64,000 nucleotides of DNA from Planctomycetota bacterium (lineage in GTDB: Bacteria; Planctomycetota; UBA1135; UBA2386): contig JADJWQ010000006.1 in NCBI GenBank assembly GCA_016716265.1, positions 2,135,501-2,199,500 of the forward strand, written 5' to 3'. Position 1 is the stretch's first letter. The number at the start of each line of letters is the position of its first letter. The translations under genes were made by a program, and so were the position numbers. Below, piece after piece: positions 32,016 to 41,059 of the stretch. The notes beneath the pieces are model-generated. The model saw only the letters and a program-made list of their open reading frames with translations, searched no databases and had not been told where the DNA came from.

Positions 32016-33296
32016 TCACATGAACATCATGCGAAGCCTCCGAATGTGGGACTCCGCGATGAAGGGAGCGAGTTCCGGCTCGAAACACCTCGCCAGACAG
32101 AAGCCGATCTGTCGCGATTCCGGGACCGCGCCACGCGAGAACCGTGCGAATTCGCCGCTGTCCAGCGCGGTGCACAAGTCCCACTGCATGGCCTCTCGAG
32201 CGACGAGAGTGGCACGAGCGCATACGAGGCACTCGAGCAACTCGAGCACCTCTCGCGCCTCGGAATCATCCTCAGCGGCGTCGATCTCCATATCGAGTAA
32301 GCGTAGCGCGGTGAGTGATGCAAGGAGGAACTCTCGCCCGGAACGATCGTCTGCCGTCCAGAACACCAACGAGCTGAATTCCGGCAGCTGGTCGGCGGAC
32401 GTGTCAGGCTCCACGTGCAGGGCACGAACGAACATATCGACCACGCTGTCGTCGCCCTCGAGGGCGCGCAGCTCCGCCGTGTCGGCGAGCGCGGTATGGT
32501 GCTTCGCGGCTTCGCCGGTCGCGGAGCATGCCAGGATGGCTCGAAGCGTAGACCCGCGGTCGCCGGGAATCCCGCATTCGCTCAGACATCGCGCGAAGGC
32601 GTCAGGAGTGAGGTGCCGCGAGAGTTCGTCGGTCTCCGCCATGAAGATGAGGCTCGCGAGGCAGCTGATCCGTTCTCGACATTCGCGCCGCCATGGAGTC
32701 CAATCGTCGGCCGGGCGCAGTGCGATGTTCTCCCCTACACCACGAATCCAGCGAGAGTGCTTGATCAGTGATTCCGTCGAGATTGCCCTGGGTTGAGCGT
32801 CGAACCTGTCGGTGTGAAGTCGCGCTCTGGGGTCGATATCCCAGAGACTGAAGTAGAAGGCAATCTGGAGAGCCTGGACTAGCGACAGTCCCGGAGAACC
32901 GACATGCGCGGCATTGGGAATGGCCGTCTCGATGGCGCGCAGCCGGGACGCCGCATCCTCACTCCTGTCTCGCGTCAGCGAGTGGTGTTGGAGCACCATA
33001 TCCACCAGCCGGCGTTCGTTCTCCGTAGTGGGGCGGTGGCGACGGAGGACTCCGCAGATCCGTTCACGAATCTGCTCACTGCGTGTCTCGAGCCGCGAAG
33101 GAACCCAAGTGCGTTCGTCGAGAGGATCCTGCAGCATCGGCGCCATCCGTGTGCGGAGATCGGCAGGTCTCTCGACCTCGCCGCTGCGAGGCGACTCGAT
33201 CGAGTCGGCCGCGTCAGGATCGCCACAACCAGAGAGGAACGGGCCGAGCAGGCCGAAGCAGAGTGACGGAAGGTAGCGCTCGAGTGACGCCGACAT
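32016..33296 (-). CDS. putative lipoprotein of unknown function
   Basis: 426 aa. The ATG at 33296 has a clear GAGG six bases upstream. The N-terminus (LPSLCFGLLGPFLSGCGD) ends in a lipobox with Cys24, so membrane lipoprotein sorting is likely. The rest is mostly alpha-helical with no motif I recognise: TENERRLVDMVLQHH, SPGLSLVQALQIAFYFSLWD, WTPWRRECRERISCLASLIF and LDMEIDAAEDDSEAREVLEL. Codon use is visibly less GC-rich than in flanking genes, with more A/T-ending codons, which suggests later arrival or relaxed constraint. It lies 126 bp upstream of the sulfatase on the same strand. No function can be given. Confidence 0.75.
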   Translation of the reverse strand: MSASLERYLPSLCFGLLGPFLSGCGDPDAADSIESPRSGEVERPADLRTRMAPMLQDPLDERTWVPSRLETRSEQIRERICGVLRRHRPTTENERRLVDMVLQHHSLTRDRSEDAASRLRAIETAIPNAAHVGSPGLSLVQALQIAFYFSLWDIDPRARLHTDRFDAQPRAISTESLIKHSRWIRGVGENIALRPADDWTPWRRECRERISCLASLIFMAETDELSRHLTPDAFARCLSECGIPGDRGSTLRAILACSATGEAAKHHTALADTAELRALEGDDSVVDMFVRALHVEPDTSADQLPEFSSLVFWTADDRSGREFLLASLTALRLLDMEIDAAEDDSEAREVLELLECLVCARATLVAREAMQWDLCTALDSGEFARFSRGAVPESRQIGFCLARCFEPELAPFIAESHIRRLRMMFM

Positions 33297-33799
33297 GGTT
33301 TACCTCGTGACTCTCGAGTCGTCGTTAGCGGGGTCGGGAGCTGGGATCAAGACCTCTCTCGAAGCAGCTGAGACTCGATGCCCGCCACGAAGCCTGCTCG
33401 TCGCCTCGGGTCGGTCGCGTGCTCCCTGCTGACGGCCGATCCCAGGCGATGGAGGACCAGTCATCGGCATGGACCATCGACCTTGACCCGCGGGCAGGAC
33501 CGCATCGCACCGGTCGAGGTTCGACCGGCTCGGAGCACCACCTTCGATCCGGCTGAGCCGAGAACTGCCGGCCACGCGAGGACGCGTCGGGGCAAAGAAG
33601 GGGCAACCGGTATCGCTCGCGCGACATCTCGGCTTGTCGCAGTCTGCGTGTCTGCGGGATTGCCCCCTGCGATGCAGGTCGGTCCGAGGCGTAGGCTGCG
33701 CGAGGACGGTGTCCGGTCGCGGCCGGTCGGGGCTCCGGTCAGGTGCCAGGAGGTCGGGACCGCGCCGGTCTCGGACCGCTGTAACGACGGAGGAGAAAT
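33297..33799. promoter_or_regulatory. 503-bp divergent region with a hairpin
   Basis: It separates the lipoprotein gene (minus) from the FG-GAP protein gene (plus). No credible coding frame is seen. A perfect 8-bp stem is at 33510-33528. The right end holds the strong ribosome site GGAGGAGA (33789-33796) of the downstream gene. Promoters for both directions presumably lie here. Confidence 0.45.
33510..33528. other. perfect 8-bp stem-loop in divergent region
   Basis: CCGGTCGA (33510-33517) and TCGACCGG (33521-33528) are perfect inverted copies around a three-base loop, about 270 bp upstream of the FG-GAP gene and 214 bp upstream of the lipoprotein gene. It could be an operator or a chance structure; no T-run follows. 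Confidence 0.3.
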
Positions 33800-36457
33800 A
33801 TGGATCGACGCACAGTTCGGGCGTCTCGCGAACGCGTGGGGGGACGACGTTCGTGCGTGCTGGGCGTCCTGCTCGCCGCCCTCGCGGGCGGAAGTGCGCA
33901 GCTCGACGCGCAGGAGCTGTTCCGCGAGCTCGGCAAGCGACACCTGTCGTACGACCAGCTGCTCGGCACCTCGGTGGTCGCCGGCGACCTCGACCTGGAC
34001 GGCGACGCGGACCTGCTGTTCGGAGGCTTCACGCCGAACGGGCCCGCGCTCTACGCGTACCTGAACGACGGCCGCGGGGTGTTCGCGTCGGCACCGACCG
34101 GTTCGCTGCCGGTCCTGGCCGGCGCGGCGACCAGTGCGCTGCTCGTCGACCTCGATGGGGACGGCGATCCGGATCTCGTGACCGGCAACAACGCCGGTGG
34201 TCTGGCCCACCTGCTGCTCAACGTGGGCGCCGGTCGCTTCGTGGACCGCACGGCGACGCACCTGCCGGGGCTCGCCAACCGCGTGACGGCCATCGCCGCC
34301 GGAGACCTGGATGGCGACGGTCGGCTCGATCTCGTGTTCGCGAACCAGTTCGTGACGTCGTCGGTCTTGCTGCAGAACGCCGACGGCACGTTCCGTGACG
34401 CGACGACCAGCGCACTGCCGGCGCTCGGCGACGATGCCCGTGGCGTCGCGCTCGTCGACGTCGACCTGGACGCGGACCTGGACCTCGTGATCGCGAACCT
34501 CGCGTCGCTGACCAACCGCAGTGCCGAGCAGAACCGCCTGTTCCTCAATGATGGGCGGGCGGTGTTCCGTGACGCGACCGCCAGCGCGATGCCGGCGCGG
34601 CTCGACCGGACCTATTCGATGGCCGCCGGTGATCTCGACGCCGACGGCGATCCCGACCTGGTGTTCAGCCACAATGGCTCGGCGAACATCCTGCAGAACG
34701 TCGGTGGCGGCACGTTCGTCGATGTGCCGGCATCCCGGGTCCCGGACGGGCTCTGGAATGCCCAAACGCTGCAGATGGTCGACTTCGACCGCGACGGGGA
34801 TCTGGACGTCGTCGCCGGCGGCACCTCGTTCGTGCGCAACGACGGCCAGGGGAATCTCTCGGGGTCGTTCCCCGCGGCACGGGTCCTGCCGCCGTACGGG
34901 GTCACCGCCTCGGCGATCGCGGACCTCGACGGCGACGGCCACCTGGACATCGCGTCGGCGACCGGCCGCGGCAAGCCGCAGCAGGTGTGGTTCCACGATG
35001 GCGGTCTGCGCTTCGCTCCCGGCACGACGTCGGCCACGCCCGAGTTCTCCTACGGCGGGAACGGTGACGTCCTGATCGCGGACTTCGATGCGGACGGCTG
35101 GCTCGACGTCGTCGTGACCGACTTCTCTCGCTTCGTGTACCTGGCGAACGACCGCCGCGGGCGACTCGAGGACCGGACGCTCGCGCGGCTGCCAGTGCTG
35201 TCCCTCGGACCGTCCGCCCGCTGCGCGGCGGTCGGCGACGTCGACGGCGACGGCGACCCGGACCTGGTCGCCGGTGGTCGCCGCCAGCGCCCGACGCTCG
35301 CCTACGAGCTGCTCGTCAACGACGGCAGCGGGGTGTTCGCCGACGAGACCGCGCTCCGCATGCCCGCCGAGGACGATCAGGTCTCGGCGATCGAGTTCGT
35401 CGACGCGGACGGCGACGGGGACCTCGACCTGCTGGTCGGCTTCGGTGGCACGACGAGCGGTCGGGCGATCGAGCAGCTGCGCAACGACGGCAGGGGGCGC
35501 TTCGCGAGCACACCGCTCGCCATGCCGGACCTGCCGGTCCGGGTGACCGATCTCCTCGCCATCGACGTCGATGCCGACTCCGACCCGGACCTGGTCGTTT
35601 CGGTCTCCAATCAGCCCGACCGGCTGTTCCTGAACCAGGGCGGCGGCAGCTTCGTCGACGTGACGGCCGCCTGGATGCCCGCGACGAGCCACGATAGCCG
35701 CGCGCTCGCCGCGGGCGACTTCGACGGCGACGGCTGGCAGGACGTCGTCGTCGGCATCGGCGACAGTGCGGGAAGTGATCCGCGAGATCGGCTGCTAATG
35801 AACCAGCAGGGCGCGGGCTTCGTCGACGTCACGGCGACGCACATGCCGGTGGACGCGTCCGTCGCGCGCGCGATCAGGGTCGCCGACCTCGACCTCGACG
35901 GCGATCCGGATCTCGCGGTCGCGGACCGGTTCGATTCGGTCGGACTGCGCTTCCTGGAGAACGACGGCAGCGGCAGGTTCACGGATGCGTCGAGTCGTTG
36001 GGTCGACGCGCCGGTGGAGTCGCTCGCGAGCGTGGGCATCGCCGATCTCGACCGTGACGGGCACGCCGACGTCACCAGTGTCGCGGCCGACGGACCGGTG
36101 CGACTGTTCGTCGGACTCCGGCGCAGGCTCGACGTGCCACGACTCGCGCGCATCGGCGGCCAGCTGGAGCTCGACTTCCACGTCCGCTCCGCTGCGGGCT
36201 ACGCGCTGACGGTTCCGCATCTGTCGTTCGGTTCCGCGGCGATCGTCCTGCCTCCGTTCGGGCTGTTGCAGATCGACCCGGTCCTGCTCCTGCGCCTGCC
36301 GGCGATCCTCGTTGCGCCGAGTGCGGCCTCGGGCTCGATCTCGGTGCCGCTGCCGAACGATGCGCGCCTGCTCGGAGTGGAGACCTTCGTGCAGTCACTC
36401 ACGCTGCTGCCGGAGACCCGGTTCACGAACCTCGTGCACGACGTCATCTGGCATTGA
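33800..36457 (+). CDS. secreted FG-GAP/VCBS repeat protein
   Basis: 885 aa. The ATG at 33800 has an ideal GGAGGAGA site. A basic N-terminus then a hydrophobic stretch (CVLGVLLAALAGGSAQLDAQ) forms a signal peptide ending near residue 38. The body consists of about a dozen repeats, each with a calcium-binding DxDxDGxxD core (DLDLDGDADLLFGG, DLDGDGDPDLVTGN, DLDGDGRLDLVFAN, DVDGDGDPDLVAGG and so on) and an intervening NDGxGxF strand, the pattern of an FG-GAP/integrin-like propeller. The last 110 residues form a C-terminal beta module (VPHLSFGSAAIV, ASGSISVPLPNDARLLGVE, FVQSLTLLPE) like those on other exported proteins here. It is probably extracellular, with adhesion or scaffold role; no enzyme motif is present. 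Confidence 0.88.
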   Translation: MDRRTVRASRERVGGRRSCVLGVLLAALAGGSAQLDAQELFRELGKRHLSYDQLLGTSVVAGDLDLDGDADLLFGGFTPNGPALYAYLNDGRGVFASAPTGSLPVLAGAATSALLVDLDGDGDPDLVTGNNAGGLAHLLLNVGAGRFVDRTATHLPGLANRVTAIAAGDLDGDGRLDLVFANQFVTSSVLLQNADGTFRDATTSALPALGDDARGVALVDVDLDADLDLVIANLASLTNRSAEQNRLFLNDGRAVFRDATASAMPARLDRTYSMAAGDLDADGDPDLVFSHNGSANILQNVGGGTFVDVPASRVPDGLWNAQTLQMVDFDRDGDLDVVAGGTSFVRNDGQGNLSGSFPAARVLPPYGVTASAIADLDGDGHLDIASATGRGKPQQVWFHDGGLRFAPGTTSATPEFSYGGNGDVLIADFDADGWLDVVVTDFSRFVYLANDRRGRLEDRTLARLPVLSLGPSARCAAVGDVDGDGDPDLVAGGRRQRPTLAYELLVNDGSGVFADETALRMPAEDDQVSAIEFVDADGDGDLDLLVGFGGTTSGRAIEQLRNDGRGRFASTPLAMPDLPVRVTDLLAIDVDADSDPDLVVSVSNQPDRLFLNQGGGSFVDVTAAWMPATSHDSRALAAGDFDGDGWQDVVVGIGDSAGSDPRDRLLMNQQGAGFVDVTATHMPVDASVARAIRVADLDLDGDPDLAVADRFDSVGLRFLENDGSGRFTDASSRWVDAPVESLASVGIADLDRDGHADVTSVAADGPVRLFVGLRRRLDVPRLARIGGQLELDFHVRSAAGYALTVPHLSFGSAAIVLPPFGLLQIDPVLLLRLPAILVAPSAASGSISVPLPNDARLLGVETFVQSLTLLPETRFTNLVHDVIWH

Positions 36458-36729
36458 ACTCGGGCCCGGAGCCGGAGCACCGTCGCTCGACGAAATGCTC
36501 GAAGCGCGGCCGGGCGTGACGAGCGCATCGACGTTGCTCCGCAGCGCGCGGCGGATGCGAGCGGCCGGGGATCCGCGGCCGGCCACCGCGGTGTCGGGCA
36601 GCGGCGCCCGTGGCCCGGCGACGGCGGCAGCGACCCGGGCGGCGCGCCGTGCTGCCCCGACCACAGTCGAACGCATCCCGGGTCAGGGAGCATCCGCCGA
36701 CCCAGCTGGTCGGCTCCGGACGGCCGAGC

Positions 36730-36994
36730 CCGGTGCCCGGACCGGGAGCTCGACGATGTGCGGCGCCATCCCGGCGGTGTCACGTCGATCACCGCATCGA
36801 CGTCGTCGCGAGCGAGCATCTCGCGGTCGTCGTGGTGAACGCGCGCGGCGCCGAGGGGGCCCGATCCGGATCAGCTCGCGGGGCGGCGTACGGCCACTGC
36901 GGCCGAGCGCGGAGGCGGGGACGAACAACGGAGCGGCGAGGCCGGCCGCGCCGGCTCGTCGCACGAAGTCCCGTCGGGTGATCGTGTCGGCCAA
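36730..36994 (-). pseudogene. remnant of a Tat-exported Gfo/Idh/MocA oxidoreductase
   Basis: From 36994 the minus strand reads a typical start of this planctomycetal family: DTITRRDFVRRAGAAG (twin-arginine motif), then LAAPLFVPASALGRSGRTPP and ELIRIG. The expected Rossmann loop is then missing. A different frame resumes with DDREMLARDDVDAVIDVTPPGW, which matches the segment after the second beta-alpha unit in these dehydrogenases. After that no frame keeps similarity. So an N-terminal fragment with an internal deletion and frameshift remains. Boundaries are approximate. It lies directly downstream of a DUF6807 remnant, the order often seen in intact operons. Confidence 0.75.
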
Positions 36995-36999
36995 CTGTC

Positions 37000-37330
37000 G
37001 CGCTCGTGTCGAAGGAGGCTCCGCGCCAGTCGTCGGAGGTCACACCGTCGGCGAGCCCATCGCGGTAGTGCTCCTCGATCCGCGCGGGTTCGACGGCGCC
37101 GTCGAACAGCTCGATGCCGTAGCACAGCCGCGGCTGCGCTCCCGGCGGCAGCTCGAGCGGCTCCGCAACGAGCGCCAGGTTCGCGGACGTGAACGCGAAC
37201 CGACGTGCCATCGTGAACCAGGTCGCCGGGTGCCGCGGATCGTCGGGGTGATCGAACGTCACGACGTCGACCTCTCCGGCGCGCGTCCCGGCGATGTGGG
37301 CACACCACGTCGCACGGCACGGTCGCGCGT
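37000..37330 (-). pseudogene. remnant of a DUF6807 (PmoA-like) gene
   Basis: On the minus strand, one frame gives CAHIAGTRAGEVDVVTFDHP, then DDPRHPATWFTMARRFAF, ANLALVAEPLELPPGAQPRL and YGIELFDGAVEPARIEEHY. These are the C-terminal landmarks of DUF6807, the PmoA-like family usually encoded next to Gfo/Idh/MocA oxidoreductases. The N-terminal two-thirds of the family cannot be found upstream in any frame, and the frame has no stop before it enters the oxidoreductase remnant. I therefore call it a truncated, non-functional copy. Boundaries are approximate. Confidence 0.65.
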
Positions 37331-37583
37331 CCCCGCGGACGGGCTCGTCGACATCGTGGTCCCCTGCGCCGACGCACGAGAGTGCCGATCGCGACGTGGA
37401 TGGTCGCCGCGGTGGGGTCCGGAGAGCTGGCCGGAATCGCGTGGTCACCCGACGATCGCCGACGGACGGTACGACCGTCGGTGGCCGGTCCGTCTCCCTG
37501 GTCACGTCGCGTTCCCGGCGGTCCCCGGTCGGTCGCGACACCGCATCCACAGCCCGGGCCCGGAGCGCGTTGACCAGGTCAGC

Positions 37584-38228
37584 ATGGCGGAGGAGATCCG
37601 CGCCGGTCGCGCGCCACGCGATCGCTTCCGACCGGCGCTGCCGACCGCCCTGGGCTGGCCGCTCGGCCGCAGTTGCTTCCGCCCGCGGGCCAGCGCGGTC
37701 GCCGCGCTGTCGGTCGCACGCGACGGCGACATCGTGATGACGAGCTGCTGCGCCGCGACCGACGTGCTGTTCGCTGCGCTCTCGCGCGCGACGCTCGCTC
37801 TCGCGCTCGACCTGCGGCGTCGGGACCGGCCCGGGAGTGGCCGCTCGGTCCTGCTGCTCCGGCTGGGCGACGTGCAACTGCAGGTGATCGAGCTGGTGCT
37901 GCTCGGGGCGAACGCGGCGCACCCGGGCGGCTGGTCGATCGAGGTTCGGCTGCGCGGCGACCTCCAGCCGACTCGGATCCGCAGGATCTCGGCGGTCCTC
38001 GTCGGCTCCGACGAGCGCATCGTCGTGCCGCTCACCGCGAACCGCCGACCGGCGCAGCCCTCCTGCCGGACGCCCGCTCCGAGACCGGCCGCCTGGCGCA
38101 GCGCCCACGTCGAACCGGCGCGTCGGACCGCTCGCCGTGATCCTCGTCACCGACGGGCACAGCAGGCGAGGTCGGCGTCGCTCCGACCCTGCTCGACGTC
38201 GCTGTCTCCGAGTCTCCGCCGATGTTAG
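37584..38228 (+). CDS. doubtful hypothetical protein in decayed region
   Basis: 214 aa from an ATG at 37584. The middle (about residues 40-150) has coding-like third-position GC bias and sensible hydrophobic alternation (DIVMTSCCAATDVLFAAL, RSVLLLRLGDVQLQVIELVL, WSIEVRLRGDLQPTRI). Both ends are Arg/Pro/Ser-rich and look non-coding. It resembles no family I know and lies inside the pseudogene-bearing stretch 36458-38240, 12 bp before the arylsulfotransferase-family gene. It may be a real small gene, or a remnant that has kept an open frame. Confidence 0.3.
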   Translation: MAEEIRAGRAPRDRFRPALPTALGWPLGRSCFRPRASAVAALSVARDGDIVMTSCCAATDVLFAALSRATLALALDLRRRDRPGSGRSVLLLRLGDVQLQVIELVLLGANAAHPGGWSIEVRLRGDLQPTRIRRISAVLVGSDERIVVPLTANRRPAQPSCRTPAPRPAAWRSAHVEPARRTARRDPRHRRAQQARSASLRPCSTSLSPSLRRC

Positions 38229-38240
38229 CTTGCGCCGACA

Positions 38241-39560
38241 ATGGCGTTCCGAGACCGCTTGCCGCTGATCGTGTTCGTGCTGTCCGCCGTGTTCCTGGTG
38301 TTCGTCGGTGGAGTCGCGTTCGCGCACTACGGCGTGTTCCCCGCTCCCGGGCTGACCCGGGCCATGGACGGCGGGGCCGCGCTGTTCAAGGGGCCGACGC
38401 GCAACCAGCATCTGGTCCCGGTCCGCCACCCCGGGCACGGCGTCACGGTGGCGCAGCCCGAGCGGGTCGCCGCGGGCGTGACCCTGGTGACGTCGCTGTG
38501 GGCGGATCTCGGCGGCGTGGCCGGAGCGAGGGTCCTCGACCGTGACGGCACAGTGCTCGCGACGTGGCGGCTCGACGCGACCGAGCTGTGGGAAGAGACG
38601 CCGTACACCGACAGCGTGGCGGGCGACTTCCACACGGCGGGCAACTACCTGCACGGCAGCTACCTGTTTCCGAACGGCGATCTGCTGGTCAACATCGAGT
38701 GGTTCGGTCTGGTGCGGATGGCGTCCACCGGAACGGTCGTATGGAAGCTCGACCGCCGCACGCACCACTCGATCGACCGCGCCGAGGACGGCACGTTCTG
38801 GATCAGTGCCGCGCGCATGGTCGACGATCCGCAGGACGCGCTGCGCCGATTCCCGGGGCTGCTCACGCCGTTCGTCGAAGACCTGCTGCTGCACGTCTCG
38901 CCGGACGGCGCGGTGCTCGACGAGATCAGCGTTCTCGAGGTGCTGTGGGCCTCGCGCTATCAGCCGCGCATCTCGCAGGCGGCCAGCCCGGGTGCGGCGA
39001 GCGGTACGATCACCCACCTGAACGACATCGAGCCACTGCCTGGCGCGCTCGCCGACCAGTATCCGCTGTTCGAAGCCGGAGACCTGTTGGTCTCGCTGCG
39101 CGACCTGCACATGGTGTTCGTCGTGGATCCGGAGACGCGCGAGATCCGCTGGATGGAGGACTCGCTGTGGACGCGCCAGCACGATCCGGACTTCGTCGGC
39201 GACGGCTGGATCACGGTCTTCGACAACAACTCGGACGATTGGAACGGCCTGCTGCGCGGCGGCTCCCGCATCGTTCGCATCCGCCCGCACACCGGCGAGT
39301 TCGAGCGCGTCCACCCGAAGACGCCCACCGCCATGCCCTTCTTCACGAGGATCGGCGGCAAGGTGCAGACGCTGCCCAACGGCGATCTGCTGGTGACGGA
39401 GGCGCAGGGCGCGCGCGTATTCGAAGTCGACCCGGAGGGGCGGCTCGTCTGGCAGTGGATCAAGGAGCCGGAACCGGACGGCGCGTTCGTCGCCGAGGTC
39501 ATGGAGGGGACGCGCTACCCGTACACGGCCGAGCAGGTCCGCGCCTGGCCGTCACGGTAG
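38241..39560 (+). CDS. arylsulfotransferase (ASST) family protein, membrane-anchored
   Basis: 439 aa. One N-terminal membrane helix or uncleaved signal (LPLIVFVLSAVFLVFVGGVAFA). The body is a beta-propeller-like repeat with the ASST pattern: VLDRDGTVLATWRL, NYLHGSYLFPNGDLLVNIEW, VWKLDRRTHHSIDRAEDGTFW, GTITHLNDIEPLP, DPETREIRWMEDSLWTRQHDPDF, GKVQTLPNGDLLVTEAQGARVFEVDPEG. Conserved histidines in THHSI and THLND fit the histidines that bind sulfate or the acceptor in ASST enzymes. These transfer sulfate between phenolic compounds without PAPS; many homologues are uncharacterised. Its last 9 bases overlap the convergent sulfotransferase gene. Confidence 0.8.
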   Translation: MAFRDRLPLIVFVLSAVFLVFVGGVAFAHYGVFPAPGLTRAMDGGAALFKGPTRNQHLVPVRHPGHGVTVAQPERVAAGVTLVTSLWADLGGVAGARVLDRDGTVLATWRLDATELWEETPYTDSVAGDFHTAGNYLHGSYLFPNGDLLVNIEWFGLVRMASTGTVVWKLDRRTHHSIDRAEDGTFWISAARMVDDPQDALRRFPGLLTPFVEDLLLHVSPDGAVLDEISVLEVLWASRYQPRISQAASPGAASGTITHLNDIEPLPGALADQYPLFEAGDLLVSLRDLHMVFVVDPETREIRWMEDSLWTRQHDPDFVGDGWITVFDNNSDDWNGLLRGGSRIVRIRPHTGEFERVHPKTPTAMPFFTRIGGKVQTLPNGDLLVTEAQGARVFEVDPEGRLVWQWIKEPEPDGAFVAEVMEGTRYPYTAEQVRAWPSR

Positions 39561-40631
39561 CGATCGCTCGTCGAGCGCGGCGTACAGCTCCCGACACCGC
39601 GCGACCAGCCCCGTCGCGACGCCTCCGACGTCCACCGGACGCTCGTTGGCGGGGTGCAGGATCGAGGCGCGCATGGCCAGCAGACCGGGCTCGACATCGA
39701 GCGCAGCCGCGAGGTCGTCGAGGCTCTCGCCGCGCCCCAGCCGTTCGAAGCACACTCGCCGCACGGCGGCGTGCGCGTCGGCGTCGAGCACCGCGCGATA
39801 GCAGGCTTCCCAGTACTCGAGCCAGAACTGCAGGTGGTCCGGCCCCGGGCCACTCCTGCCCTGCAACCAACCGCCGAAGTCGACCGGCTTCAGGTTGTGC
39901 CCGAAGTCGAAATGCCCGATGCCGGCCATGTAGCGCCGGGCGAAGCGATCCCGGGCGTGGAGCTCGGTGAATGCCAGGTGCAGTCGATGCAGCGAGGCGG
40001 CGTGCTGCACCGGGTCCCGGAACGGGATCAGGACGGTGGCGTCGGGCACGGCCTCGAACAGCGCGGGCAGCCGCGCGACGTTGAGGTTGTTCTTCGACAG
40101 GTAGCGTGTCGCGGCCGGCACCGTGCGGCGGCGTAGCGCGATCAACTTGCGGCGGTGAGCCGCGAAGAACGGGGCGAACTCGGCGCTCCCGAGCGTCGTC
40201 CAGGGCGCGATCGACGACCCCCGGTAGCGCTCGGAATGGAAGGCCATCCACACGATCTCCTCGAACGCTTCGGGGCTGTCGAGCGAGATCCGGATGCCGT
40301 CGCCGTGCGCCCGCTCGCGCCCTTCGCCGGCCTGCCGCCTGCCGGTGAAGCGCCGCCAGAGCAGCGGGCACAGCACGAACGGCATGTCGCGATAGGTATG
40401 CGTCGCGAACGGCGGCAGGCCCGCGAGCAGTTCGAGCAGGATCGTCGTTCCGGCGCGCGGGAGCGCGGTCACGAACACCGACGGCCCGGGCTCGACGGAG
40501 GCGAGCTCACGGCGGAACGTGCGCTCCTCGAGGTCGGCGATGCCGAGCTGGGCCCGGCGCGTCGCGAACGCGAGTCTGTGCAGGATCCGGTCGAGCCTGC
40601 CGTAGCGGTTCTCGAAGTCGGTAGCGGGCAC
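39552..40631 (-). CDS. sulfotransferase family protein (PAPS-type fold)
   Basis: 359 aa, GTG start. Near residues 52-66 is the sulfotransferase P-loop-like 5'-phosphosulfate motif (VFVTALPRAGTTILLELL). Further landmarks: PFATHTYRDMPFVLCPLLW, the 3'-phosphate-binding-type segment IPFRDPVQHAASLHRLH, and FWLEYWEACYRAVLDAD. The family moves sulfuryl groups from PAPS to sugars or small molecules, or may act in exopolysaccharide decoration. It is the last of a three-gene minus-strand run with two small membrane proteins (9-bp gap), and overlaps the ASST-family gene by 9 bp. The acceptor is unknown. Confidence 0.85.
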   Translation of the reverse strand: MPATDFENRYGRLDRILHRLAFATRRAQLGIADLEERTFRRELASVEPGPSVFVTALPRAGTTILLELLAGLPPFATHTYRDMPFVLCPLLWRRFTGRRQAGEGRERAHGDGIRISLDSPEAFEEIVWMAFHSERYRGSSIAPWTTLGSAEFAPFFAAHRRKLIALRRRTVPAATRYLSKNNLNVARLPALFEAVPDATVLIPFRDPVQHAASLHRLHLAFTELHARDRFARRYMAGIGHFDFGHNLKPVDFGGWLQGRSGPGPDHLQFWLEYWEACYRAVLDADAHAAVRRVCFERLGRGESLDDLAAALDVEPGLLAMRASILHPANERPVDVGGVATGLVARCRELYAALDERSLP

Positions 40632-40640
40632 GTCCAGGGC

Positions 40641-41030
40641 TCAGGGGTCGGACGATCGACGCTGCCGGAGCAGCGGCAGCGCCGCGACGGTGACGACGCA
40701 GGCCGCGAGCAGGAACGGCCCCGACAGCGAGAGCTCGAGCGTCCGTTCCACGGACGCGGCACCCAGCAGCTCCAGGCCCCACACGACCGCGAGCGGCGCG
40801 GCGAGCGCGAGCGCCAGGCCGAGCGTCACGATCGCGAACAGCGCCAGCATCCGCAGCGCGTGTCGCTGGACGCGCTTCTCCTTCTCCAGCTCGTCGAGCG
40901 CGGGGTCGCGCATGTCGCGGACGGCCGCTCGGCTGCGGGCGAAGACCTCCGCGGCACGATCCGGCAGTCCGAGCAGTCTCGCGGCGAGCAGGAAGCCGAC
41001 CACCAGCCACGCGGCAGCGACCCAGGTCAA
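40641..41030 (-). CDS. small membrane protein, unknown
   Basis: 129 aa from a TTG start at 41030, chosen because GAGGAG lies six bases ahead and the frame has no ATG or GTG suited to a hydrophobic N-terminus. Helices: WVAAAWLVVGFLLAARLLG, then MLALFAIVTLGLALALAAPLAVVWGL and LSLSGPFLLAACVVTVAAL. A charged helical segment lies between (ALDELEKEKRVQRHALRM). Three membrane segments are predicted by eye. It sits between the 66-aa membrane protein and the sulfotransferase, so it probably belongs to that operon. No family is recognised. Confidence 0.6.
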   Translation of the reverse strand: MTWVAAAWLVVGFLLAARLLGLPDRAAEVFARSRAAVRDMRDPALDELEKEKRVQRHALRMLALFAIVTLGLALALAAPLAVVWGLELLGAASVERTLELSLSGPFLLAACVVTVAALPLLRQRRSSDP

Positions 41031-41059
41031 GTCTCGCTCCTCGCCATCGTGCCGTGCAA

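Noticed and set aside
33800..36457. Tandem Asp/Gly-rich DNA repeats as a satellite or CRISPR-like array
   Set aside because: The units are in frame, degenerate and encode FG-GAP calcium-binding repeats; there are no identical repeats with unique spacers.
36789..39314. 841-codon minus-strand frame across the decayed region and the ASST gene
   Set aside because: Only the DUF6807-like part (about 37000-37330) shows family similarity; the rest is an antisense shadow.
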